Assembly: GCA_965223435.1 (NCBI GenBank)
Contig: CBDCWQ010000019.1
Location: forward strand, 1-64,000
Reading direction: 5' to 3'
DNA length: 64,000 nucleotides
DNA from: CBDCWQ01 sp965223435
GTDB lineage: Bacteria > Myxococcota > Kuafuiibacteriia > Kuafuiibacteriales > Kuafuiibacteriaceae
In this document: in pieces, positions 54,567 through 62,500 of the stretch
Layout of the letters: each line of letters opens with the position of its first letter
How positions within the stretch are numbered: position 1 is the first letter of the stretch
Notes under the pieces: model-generated
Seen by the model: the letters and a program-made list of their open reading frames with translations, nothing else
What the model was told of the DNA's origin: nothing
Databases searched by the model: none
Program-made: the position numbers and the translations under genes

Positions 54567-55022
54567 GTGATCCGAAATTTTGCAGAAACTGCTCGACGAT
54601 ACTGCCAATTCGTGGACAGGGCAGAATCGCTGGACCTGGGCGAGCGGTTGGTGACCATGCGAGACCTCATCACCGAGCTTCTTGCGGCTGCCTACGCTCT
54701 GCCGGACCAGAATGGGGAGACTCCGGATGTCGATGACGATACCAAGCGCCCGGTACAGTGGCCTGATTTCGGCGACTACGAAGTGTACTGGAAGGTATTC
54801 GACCCCCACCAGGATGAAGAGCGCGTAGCCGGATCGCTGAGTGATGACGCGTTGGACATCTATATGGATCTTCGGCGCGGTTTGTCGGCGTACGACCAAG
54901 GTCGTGAGGCTTCAGCCGTATGGCACTGGAGATTTCATTTTGAAATCCATTGGGGAGACCACGCTGTGGATGCGCTCCGAGCACTCTTACGCGCCTGCCG
55001 CTTGCATAACTCGGTTTGCTGA
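54567..55022 (+). CDS. DUF5063 domain protein
   Basis: 151 aa from GTG 54567 (GGAAG just upstream; the frame is open to 54513). It begins VIRNFAETARRYCQFVD, the usual DUF5063 start, and contains DFGDYEVYWKVFDPH and an acidic SLSDDALDIYMDLRRGLSAY stretch. Small, soluble and acidic. DUF5063 proteins are of unknown role; some occur downstream of toxin-like genes, so an immunity function is possible but not shown. Confidence 0.75.
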   Translation: MIRNFAETARRYCQFVDRAESLDLGERLVTMRDLITELLAAAYALPDQNGETPDVDDDTKRPVQWPDFGDYEVYWKVFDPHQDEERVAGSLSDDALDIYMDLRRGLSAYDQGREASAVWHWRFHFEIHWGDHAVDALRALLRACRLHNSVC

Positions 55023-55190
55023 TCACAAAAATGGTGTTCCCGGCCAGATAACACGACCACACGCGCTGTTCGTTGACGAAACAATAGTCAGATTGCGGAG
55101 CGAAGACTGGTGGCAGCATACCGAGCCTCGGATGCGCCCGAGGGCATCGAGAGAACGCGCAAGGCTAGAACAAGTTCGACCAGTCCACCG

Positions 55191-57917
55191 TCATCTCGGA
55201 ACTCGGACAATTTCCACATTAGACTGCGAAGAAAAGTACACGTGCTGGTCATCCACGACCAAGGAGAATGGGCTGAAGGGCCGTGGCGAACCTGACTTGA
55301 CCAGCCGTAGTGCGTCTCCCCCGGTTTTGGGGACTCGCCAAACGCCGCCTTTTGAGAAGCCAGTCCAGTAGACGTAGTCTCCTTGTACGGCAAGGCGGCG
55401 AAGGGAAGCGTCTACCCAAAAATCAGCGTGGTATACGCGCTCGGTTGGCCCACCAGCCTTAGCAACCCGCCTGATGGTCGCACCAGAGCCCTCCCTATCT
55501 CTGGCGAAGTAGACATGTGTGCTGTCCAAAACAAACTGGTTGTTCACACCCTCCGTAGAAGTGACCAAAACGTCGATAGGCCCGCCAGCCTTGGCGATAC
55601 GACCGATGCCAACATCCCCCCAATTCTTGTTGGACCAGAACACATGCTCATCGTCGACGGAGACGTGGATGGGTTCTGGCTGAGCGGACACCAACACTTC
55701 GCAGGCGGGTTCCCCTTCGCTACCGCATTGGGGACCAACCTTCGTGTGACGGACAACTGTTCCTTCAGTCTCATCGGTCCAGTAGATGTGCGTGTCGTCG
55801 ACTGCTAGGCCAGAAATGTTTTTCTGCTTGGATACCAGTAGGACCGGCGTATCAGAGCCGTCCTTTCGTGCCCGATAAATGGCATCGTCTTTAGATTCTT
55901 CGGCAAGACTCCCTCTATGCAACCAGTAAACGTATGCACCGTGAAGAACCAAATCCGATACCGTTGTGTCCTTAACAATTGCTACAGAATTGCTATTTGG
56001 CGCCTTTGTTGATCGCCGAATTGTTCCTGAGAAATGACCCCAATATAGGTGCGTATTATCCATGATCAATTTACCCGTTAGGGCAGAGTTGTTGGTGATC
56101 CGTTCAACCTCACACAAGCCTTCGCTGCAGTTCCCGCCGAGGCAGGAATGGTCGCACGCACCGCAATGAAGCGACTCTGAGGCAAAGAGTACTTCGCACC
56201 CGTCGGCCCCGTTGCCATTACATTCCCCTCGTCCTGCATCGCAGACACACGCATCGGCCAAGCAGGACGCGCCATCCCCGCATGTTTTCCGCAAGAACGA
56301 GTCCGAGCCATGGATGTTGCACCGCCTCAGGGTGGATTCGTCCGCGCAGAAATCTTGGCCCTGAACGCAAACATCCGTGCGACAGGCACCCTTTTCACAA
56401 AACTCAGCATCAAGACAAATATCGCTTTGCGTTTCTCCAGCGCCTACAGCATCGCAGGTGAACGGATTGCCACCAACTCCGCCTTCACAACGACTTATGG
56501 CTTGCTCACAAACGTCGGTGACGCATACGCCTGCATCGCAGTGCTCGGTTGGATTGCAAGTTGCGACCTGAGTCTCGCTCGAACCGGTGGCATTGCACTG
56601 GTAGGGATGCCCCCCCGCTCCACCCGAGCAGATGAGCTGGCCCGCTGGACAAATTCCGGACCGGCATGCTCCCGCTTGACAGAATTGGTCTTCACGACAA
56701 ACCACGGCCAGCGCGGAGCTTGAACCGTCGGCGCTGCACTCATGTACATTTCCACTTTCGTCACCGAGGCAAAAGCGTTGACCTTGATCGCACACGTCAA
56801 CCTGACAAAGTCCATTTTCGCAGTACTCGTTGGTCTCGCACGTGTCGGCCCGGGTATGGGCAGATCCGGTGGCATGACAAACGCTGGGATGACCAGAAGC
56901 ACCCCCATCACAGAAGGTGGACCCCTGTTCGCAAGCGTCAGTCACGCAAGCACCCCCGGCACAATGCTGAGACTGCGTACAGGCATCAATTTGGGTGAGT
57001 TGACGACCAAATGCGTCACACGCAAACGGATTTCCACCTTCTCCACCGACGCACGTGGTCGTCCCTTCGCTGCATACATCGGCGGTGCAGACACCGCCTA
57101 CGCAGTGCTCGTCTGCCTCACAGGTGTCGGTTTGAATCTCCGAAGCGCCGCCCGCGTCGCATTGATAGGGGTGCCCTCCTGGACCGCCCTTACAATAATG
57201 TTGACCGGCCGGGCAGATGCCGGGCAGGCAGGCTCCCGCCTGACAAAACTCACCCGTGCCACATTCTTCAACAAGCGTAGAACTGGCGCCGTCGTTGCTA
57301 CATCGATGAACACCACCGCTTACGCCACCCTCACAATAAAGCGCCCCCTTTGAGCATAGATCTTGATGGCAGCCACCGTGATCACAATGTTCGTTGGTTT
57401 CACACCGTTCAACCTGCGTATGGCCAGATCCGGTAGGGCCACAGAGGTGAGGGTGACCCAGGCGCCCCCCCTCACAGAAGGTGGCGCCCGCTTCACAAAC
57501 ATCGGCCACGCATCCCCCATCATGACAGAACTCATTGGCAGTGCACGTTGTGATCTGAGTCTGGGCGGAACCGTCGGCATGACAAGTAAACGGTTGCCCG
57601 CCTTCTCCTCCGACGCATCTCGTTTCACCTTGCGCACAGATATCTGCGACGCAACGCCCATCGAGACAATGCTCGCCTGCCTCGCAGGTATCGATTCGCT
57701 CTTCAGATGAGCCATCCGCAGTGCATCGATACGGGTGTCCACTGAGTTCGCCTTTACAAAAAGTAGTGTTGGCCAGACAGGCAACAGTCTGTGTCTTCGT
57801 CCCGCCTCCAGGTGGCTTCTCGACCTCTCCAGTCGAAGGTCTGGCCTGACCACAGGCGAAGCCCAAACCTAGGCTAAGAAGGAGCGAAAAAGAGAGGTTC
57901 ATCGGTTGGGCTTTCAT
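55191..57917 (-). CDS. Cys-repeat lipoprotein with C-terminal propeller
   Basis: 908 aa from ATG 57917; ATG 57902 is an alternative. Lipobox LGFAC near residue 22, so it is a lipoprotein. Then ten exact 47-residue Cys-rich repeats and one shorter repeat (about residues 47-558), each with six to seven Cys in the pattern CxxG...C.GG..G.P..C...GS......C...E.C..G.C. A short Cys spacer (CNGNGADGCEVLF, CGACDHSC) leads to a DUF5050-like six-bladed propeller (about 610-905), with blades marked by YWxxxxxGT(I/V) such as THLYWGHFSGTIRR and THIYWTDETEGTVVRH. The repeats are probably disulfide-stapled stalks presenting the propeller at the cell surface. This architecture is typical of myxobacterial lipoproteins. 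Confidence 0.82.
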   Translation of the reverse strand: MKAQPMNLSFSLLLSLGLGFACGQARPSTGEVEKPPGGGTKTQTVACLANTTFCKGELSGHPYRCTADGSSEERIDTCEAGEHCLDGRCVADICAQGETRCVGGEGGQPFTCHADGSAQTQITTCTANEFCHDGGCVADVCEAGATFCEGGRLGHPHLCGPTGSGHTQVERCETNEHCDHGGCHQDLCSKGALYCEGGVSGGVHRCSNDGASSTLVEECGTGEFCQAGACLPGICPAGQHYCKGGPGGHPYQCDAGGASEIQTDTCEADEHCVGGVCTADVCSEGTTTCVGGEGGNPFACDAFGRQLTQIDACTQSQHCAGGACVTDACEQGSTFCDGGASGHPSVCHATGSAHTRADTCETNEYCENGLCQVDVCDQGQRFCLGDESGNVHECSADGSSSALAVVCREDQFCQAGACRSGICPAGQLICSGGAGGHPYQCNATGSSETQVATCNPTEHCDAGVCVTDVCEQAISRCEGGVGGNPFTCDAVGAGETQSDICLDAEFCEKGACRTDVCVQGQDFCADESTLRRCNIHGSDSFLRKTCGDGASCLADACVCDAGRGECNGNGADGCEVLFASESLHCGACDHSCLGGNCSEGLCEVERITNNSALTGKLIMDNTHLYWGHFSGTIRRSTKAPNSNSVAIVKDTTVSDLVLHGAYVYWLHRGSLAEESKDDAIYRARKDGSDTPVLLVSKQKNISGLAVDDTHIYWTDETEGTVVRHTKVGPQCGSEGEPACEVLVSAQPEPIHVSVDDEHVFWSNKNWGDVGIGRIAKAGGPIDVLVTSTEGVNNQFVLDSTHVYFARDREGSGATIRRVAKAGGPTERVYHADFWVDASLRRLAVQGDYVYWTGFSKGGVWRVPKTGGDALRLVKSGSPRPFSPFSLVVDDQHVYFSSQSNVEIVRVPR
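56244..57779 (-). repeat. Ten 141-bp (47-aa) Cys repeats plus one partial
   Basis: Ten units are all exactly 47 residues (56370-57779); an eleventh of 42 residues follows. Units 2 and 6, 3 and 7, 4 and 8, and 5 and 9 resemble each other more than their neighbours (for instance CPAGQ opens 5 and 9; CxGGEGGxPF is in 2 and 6). This shows a four-unit block of 188 residues was duplicated. Confidence 0.85.
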
Positions 57918-58288
57918 CAGCACACAGATGAAGCAACAAGCGGACCAGGTAATCCCAACAGCGGTTTTGTCACCCCCCAACCCTCAGGTGGGGTCTTCAG
58001 TCACCGATTCCGTACCTAAAGTCTCGGTTGGAGAGGGTAAATAATAGTGCCTGTCCCCACTGACCTGTCCCCACTGACCCACTGACTGGGAAGGCTCGAA
58101 ATGACAAGTCTACCCGAACCCATTTCGCGCAATGGCTTAGTTCGAGATGGCGCTCCATTGTTTGCGGCGGTAGGAATCCAAAAGCTCGCCCTCGCGGCTT
58201 TGTTTCCGACGGGTCCGTCGATGCCCAAACACCGGGAACGACGACAGATACCGCGGTCTGTGTTCTTCCGAAGCCGAACAAGCGTGGC
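57918..58288. other. 371-bp gap between the Cys-repeat lipoprotein and giant D
   Basis: It holds the promoter of the lipoprotein gene and the 3' flank of giant gene D. The only structure seen is a 14-bp tandem repeat with TGTCCCC cores. Open frames on either strand lack family resemblance. Confidence 0.5.
58050..58077 (+). repeat. Tandem CCTGTCCCCACTGA, two copies
   Basis: Two perfect 14-bp copies followed by a partial CCCACTGACTGGG. Shares the TGTCCC core with the palindrome near 17.77 kb. Confidence 0.6.
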
Positions 58289-61200
58289 TCAAGAGTCCGG
58301 TATAGAAATCACCTTTTCCGGAGTCAAAATACGCCAGGGCAATTCCGGTCCACCACCTCGGACATAGATCTGTGATTCAATACAATAGGTATGGCCCTTC
58401 TTGAAGACGGGCTTTCCATGGTCATCTTTTTCGATCTTGAGATACGCCTTTGGTTTAAGCCCAAACCAAGACGTGAAATTGTTGTACGCGCGTCGAAGAA
58501 CGATTTCCTGTTTCTCCTCCGATGTGCAGTCGCGTACGATGACTCCGTGGGCCATGATTTCAACGTTGTCCGGCAACGCAACATGGGAAGACACCACGTC
58601 TTCACTTTGATGCTTTCCCACCGGAATCTCGACCACCGCGTGGTCGCGCGAAAGGGTGATTCGAGGCGTCCAATCACGCCACGGGCGAATGGTAAAATCC
58701 GCGGGTTCGTTCCAGATCCCATTCTTTTCACGAATCCACAGCCTACACAAAAGATCTTTGTCGCGGACATCGTCCGGCCCAAAATCATTGCCAAACAATG
58801 GAATGATCACCTGCCAGGAGGCCAGCTCATTCATGATCTTCTTCATACCCTCCGGCAGGTGAACGCCCGCTTTGTCCAATGCACTAAAATCCTTCACCTT
58901 CACTCGATGCGGCTCGAAAGGACGAAGCTCGCGACGAAAAAGACTATCGTTCCCCTCGTATGGCAACGCGGGCAACTTCTCTTTGTCATAGCTACACTCA
59001 ACCACCGCATCTTCCATTTGAGCTTGCCCTACCGTGACTGCAGCGGTGGACGCGACACTCGCCCGCACATAAACGCTGTCGGGGGCAGAGCCTTCCCAGG
59101 AGATGTTTAAAATGCCCGCATGATCCCGGAATGGGCCTATGGCTTCGAGCGCCCGCGGCCCTTCTAAAAGGTCATCGCGCGCAATGGAGCTGAGGGAGAA
59201 GTCCGACTTCACCGTCAGCTCAACAAGCCCGAGCCAGGGTGTTTGGAGTGGCTGTGGAATCCATCGCGCTTGCAATCGGGCCTTCGCCATCCGGGGATGG
59301 GCGTCGACAAAGGCCTTCAACAATTCTTCTCGGTGTCGATCCGTCTTGAGTCGATAAACCGGCCAGGTTGCACCGTCTTGAGGAAGAAGCACACGAACCG
59401 AACCGAGGGGACTTTCATCCAATCCGATACGGTCGACCTCAAAATAGTAAAGGCCCGCATCATCAAAGGAAACCACCTCCATGCGGCCACCAAAGACGTT
59501 CGGATCTTGGACGTATACCGGCACCTCATCGCGGATCACGGCCTCGTCACGAATGAATGTTCTCAGCGGCTGGGCCAAGACATCCTCCGCGACCACAAAG
59601 CCAACACGCTCCCAGTGCCGAGCGGAAGGCGGACCGTCCCCGACAAAAATCGTCTCGAGACCCGGATCAATTTCGGCGCCCAGACTGGTCAGGTGCCCGA
59701 CCGCAACCACACTGCTCAAAGCAGAAGCCACAATCGGTGCCGGCAGGTTGAGCACCTCATCGATGAGTTTGATAGAGGTCTGCAGCGCCTTGGTACTGCT
59801 CTTCCCCCGAAGAAAGACTGGCCTTGCACCCGCTTGTACAATCCGGCCGCCGTGGGAATCAACGTCTTCATAAACATCAACAAACCAAATCACCGCGGTG
59901 CTCGAAGAAAGACGCGTCGACAAATTTTGGATCCGCTGACTCGAGTACAAAAAGCCATGATCACCCACAAAAGCCTGAACCCCATCCCACAGCGCATCAG
60001 CGTGAGCGCGAAAAGAAGGGGTACGCGGATGTTCCGGATAGGCTTTGGCAAAACGGCGAAGGCCCATAATCAAACCGGTGGTCGCTTCGAGATGAAATGA
60101 CGACTCTTGAAGCGCACTCGGATCAATGTAAGAATCATGGAACCCATTTTGAAAGTAGTGGGTTCCGTAGTACGTTTTCGAACCAACCTTGAGTTTTTTT
60201 GCAAAGTGAAGCTCCGTGTACGCCAGGCACTTCGCAAGCCGACCCACGTGTACTGAGTCGGGGGGTAATTCGTCATAGTCCACCGAAAGAGAAAGCCAGC
60301 TGCAATTGTCGATGGCGACGTGTGCACTGGCATCAAATCCATTGGGAGCAAGTGGATCCAAGATTCCCCCGGTCACAAAGCGTCCTAGGGCATTTTCGTC
60401 TAGTGCTTTCTCGATCCGCACTCGCCGAGGGCCATCAACCCCATCATTTTGGAGCGTGTGCAGGAGATCCCGCCTCCATCCCTCTCCGTCCCAAAGGAGA
60501 CTGAAGATGCCCTCGCGGAGTTCGTCGCGAAAAACTCGGAGCGCCGCGACATCCTCGACGCCTGTTTTTCGCGGGTGCTTCAGGGCCTGGTTGAGCACGC
60601 TGAGCACATCTAGGTTATGCTCAGTGACCACGTTTTCCGCCAATACCCGAGACTTCAGTGCGGCGTGGATTTCGGCTGTCAGAACCAGCGCATCCTCGGC
60701 ACGCGGTTGCTCACCGGGTTTGGCCACCCATCGTTCGATTTCAGCCGGCTGTTCTTCGTTGATACGCTGGTACCCGAGGGCATCGAGCACACTGTAATAG
60801 GGCCAGCGAACCTCAGACTCCTCTTCAAAGGCCGTTCCGTCGACAAGAAAGACTGCCGGCATGGTGGATGGCGATGCCGCGTACTGAAGACCAATCACGG
60901 TCCACCCCGCAGTCATGAGGGATACCGTCTGACCGGTTGTCGAAACCCAGAGACGTCGACGATGATCTTGAAGCCCCTGCAGGGCTTGCTTGTAGCAAAG
61001 ACGGACCGGCGCCTGTTCGCTCTCCTCCTGGCTTTGAAAAGCTTCCGAAACCAAGAATGCGCCCAACCCATGAATCGCCCACGCATTGGCGCCCGTAACC
61101 AGTCGTGCGTCCTCCCAAGAGTCGTTTTTTGTGTTCCAGGAAAAAGGCCACCCTCGAATGATGTCCTCGCCCAAAGAACGCCCTTTCACCGCACGGGCGC

Positions 61201-62206
61201 AAAGGTAGCGCGCCATACCCCAAGCAAGCTCATGGGACGCCTCATCCGACCGCCGAGCCAGTTGTGCCAGAGCGATGCCTTGCGTATAGACCCAGACCCG
61301 CTCAAAGCCTGCCAGATACTTGGAGTCGGTCCACGCATCGCCCTCTTGACTCGTTTCGTACGGTTCTCGTGCTTTATCACCGAAACCCTTCGCTGCACTC
61401 CCGTCAACCGCACCTTCTTGACCTTGTTGGCGTTGCCCTGGGAGGTCGCCATCGAAATCCTTGGGCGCCCTCGGCTCGTATTCTACTTGGTACGCCCATG
61501 TCTGGCCGGTGTGGGGATCGGTCGTGGTTCTCAAGAGCGTTTTCCGAGCGTCTTCGGCCCTTTCGTAGTTCGCGCGCGCGGTATCTTCGCGATCAAAAGC
61601 ACCCACGTCCAAAGCCGCCCCCACCCCAAATACATCCTCTAGGTTTGACGCCTCTTGCCCATGGCCCCAGTACCCCTGTCCAAACTTGAGCGGCTCATCC
61701 AAGGCCGCGCGCACGTAGCGCTGGCTTGGTCCATCCCATGCGTACAAACGATCAATCGACGAATCGGTAAACTCGCCATCTTCTGAGCCCACCAAGAATC
61801 GCCATCCGTCGGAGACAAAAGGCAAGCGTCCGGACCATGGAGCAACAATCCATACCTCGACGCCCACGCCTTCCGGAACCCAAACCCAAACGCCACGCAC
61901 ACCATCCAACACAGCGGCTTCCTGCGAAGCCTCGACGTTGCCGCTCGACGCGGGCAGCTCGAAGGACTCAGCTGGCCACACCCGCAGGCCAAGCCTCTTC
62001 CAAGAACGGAGAATAGAGCCATCGGGGTCCAGTGGTGCAGGCAGTAGATTCCAGCCTGGTAGAGCCGGAATCGAAGACGCGTATCCACTTGCTTTGACAG
62101 ATCCTGAGGTAGCCGCCAAAACCACCAACGCCACGGGCAAAACGTAACGAGCCACAGCCTCCGCCCGCACCCATGTTTTACACCACGAGGAAAAGCACGT
62201 GCGCAT
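58289..62206 (-). CDS. Giant-family protein D (short form, no propeller)
   Basis: 1305 aa from ATG 62206. The frame is open to 62383, but ATG 62206 is followed by a clean signal (YVLPVALVVLAATSGSVKA) and preceded by AGGGGGCC. It has the family N-terminus (LPGWNLLPAPL at 48, FGQGYWGHG at 175), then goes almost directly to the helical barrel at about 215-790: YTQGIALAQLARR, GWPFSWNT, VTGANAWAIHG, VTEHNLDVLSVLN, AIDNCSWLSLSVDY, HYFQNGF, HLEATTGL, STAVIWFVDVYE. The FnIII and sialidase-like propeller of A-C are absent, as is the Cys cluster. The module shared with A and B starts about 847 (DPGLETIF). A unique beta-rich tail of about 250 residues ends the protein. Divergent from the partial gene E. 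Confidence 0.82.
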   Translation of the reverse strand: MRTCFSSWCKTWVRAEAVARYVLPVALVVLAATSGSVKASGYASSIPALPGWNLLPAPLDPDGSILRSWKRLGLRVWPAESFELPASSGNVEASQEAAVLDGVRGVWVWVPEGVGVEVWIVAPWSGRLPFVSDGWRFLVGSEDGEFTDSSIDRLYAWDGPSQRYVRAALDEPLKFGQGYWGHGQEASNLEDVFGVGAALDVGAFDREDTARANYERAEDARKTLLRTTTDPHTGQTWAYQVEYEPRAPKDFDGDLPGQRQQGQEGAVDGSAAKGFGDKAREPYETSQEGDAWTDSKYLAGFERVWVYTQGIALAQLARRSDEASHELAWGMARYLCARAVKGRSLGEDIIRGWPFSWNTKNDSWEDARLVTGANAWAIHGLGAFLVSEAFQSQEESEQAPVRLCYKQALQGLQDHRRRLWVSTTGQTVSLMTAGWTVIGLQYAASPSTMPAVFLVDGTAFEEESEVRWPYYSVLDALGYQRINEEQPAEIERWVAKPGEQPRAEDALVLTAEIHAALKSRVLAENVVTEHNLDVLSVLNQALKHPRKTGVEDVAALRVFRDELREGIFSLLWDGEGWRRDLLHTLQNDGVDGPRRVRIEKALDENALGRFVTGGILDPLAPNGFDASAHVAIDNCSWLSLSVDYDELPPDSVHVGRLAKCLAYTELHFAKKLKVGSKTYYGTHYFQNGFHDSYIDPSALQESSFHLEATTGLIMGLRRFAKAYPEHPRTPSFRAHADALWDGVQAFVGDHGFLYSSQRIQNLSTRLSSSTAVIWFVDVYEDVDSHGGRIVQAGARPVFLRGKSSTKALQTSIKLIDEVLNLPAPIVASALSSVVAVGHLTSLGAEIDPGLETIFVGDGPPSARHWERVGFVVAEDVLAQPLRTFIRDEAVIRDEVPVYVQDPNVFGGRMEVVSFDDAGLYYFEVDRIGLDESPLGSVRVLLPQDGATWPVYRLKTDRHREELLKAFVDAHPRMAKARLQARWIPQPLQTPWLGLVELTVKSDFSLSSIARDDLLEGPRALEAIGPFRDHAGILNISWEGSAPDSVYVRASVASTAAVTVGQAQMEDAVVECSYDKEKLPALPYEGNDSLFRRELRPFEPHRVKVKDFSALDKAGVHLPEGMKKIMNELASWQVIIPLFGNDFGPDDVRDKDLLCRLWIREKNGIWNEPADFTIRPWRDWTPRITLSRDHAVVEIPVGKHQSEDVVSSHVALPDNVEIMAHGVIVRDCTSEEKQEIVLRRAYNNFTSWFGLKPKAYLKIEKDDHGKPVFKKGHTYCIESQIYVRGGGPELPWRILTPEKVISIPDS

Positions 62207-62500
62207 ACCCGGCCCCCTGAAAACCACCAAACCACACTCCTTTTCCAGGGTGCTGTCAACGGTTTCATCGCACCAAAAGCTGCGTTGAGCCCCAAATAGA
62301 CTCGGGGATGGCTGCCCTCCTTCCCCATCTTGCACAATCGGGAAACCCCTTCCAACGACTCGCACAGAGAGGGCAATACTCATTGACTGACGGCAGGTTT
62401 GCGGTTGGGGTACTGAGGCTTCGGGCGGGCCTAGGATATAGCGGGCTGATCTTTTGTACTATTCCAAGGCAGCGACCGGGCGGCAGAGGAGAACATGGTC
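62207..62500. promoter_or_regulatory. Divergent control region between giants D and E
   Basis: 294 bp between two head-to-head family members, the same arrangement as B/C. A TTGACT near 62382 is a possible -35 for gene E, without a convincing -10. AGAGGAGA at 62485-62492 is the ribosome site for gene E. Confidence 0.4.

Noticed and set aside
56244..57779. CRISPR-like periodicity
   Set aside because: The 141-bp period is coding repeats of a Cys-rich lipoprotein, with no constant repeat/variable spacer structure.
57997..58281. 94-codon minus-strand frame between the Cys-repeat lipoprotein and giant D
   Set aside because: Spans the TGTCCCC tandem repeat and shows no domain; treated as intergenic.
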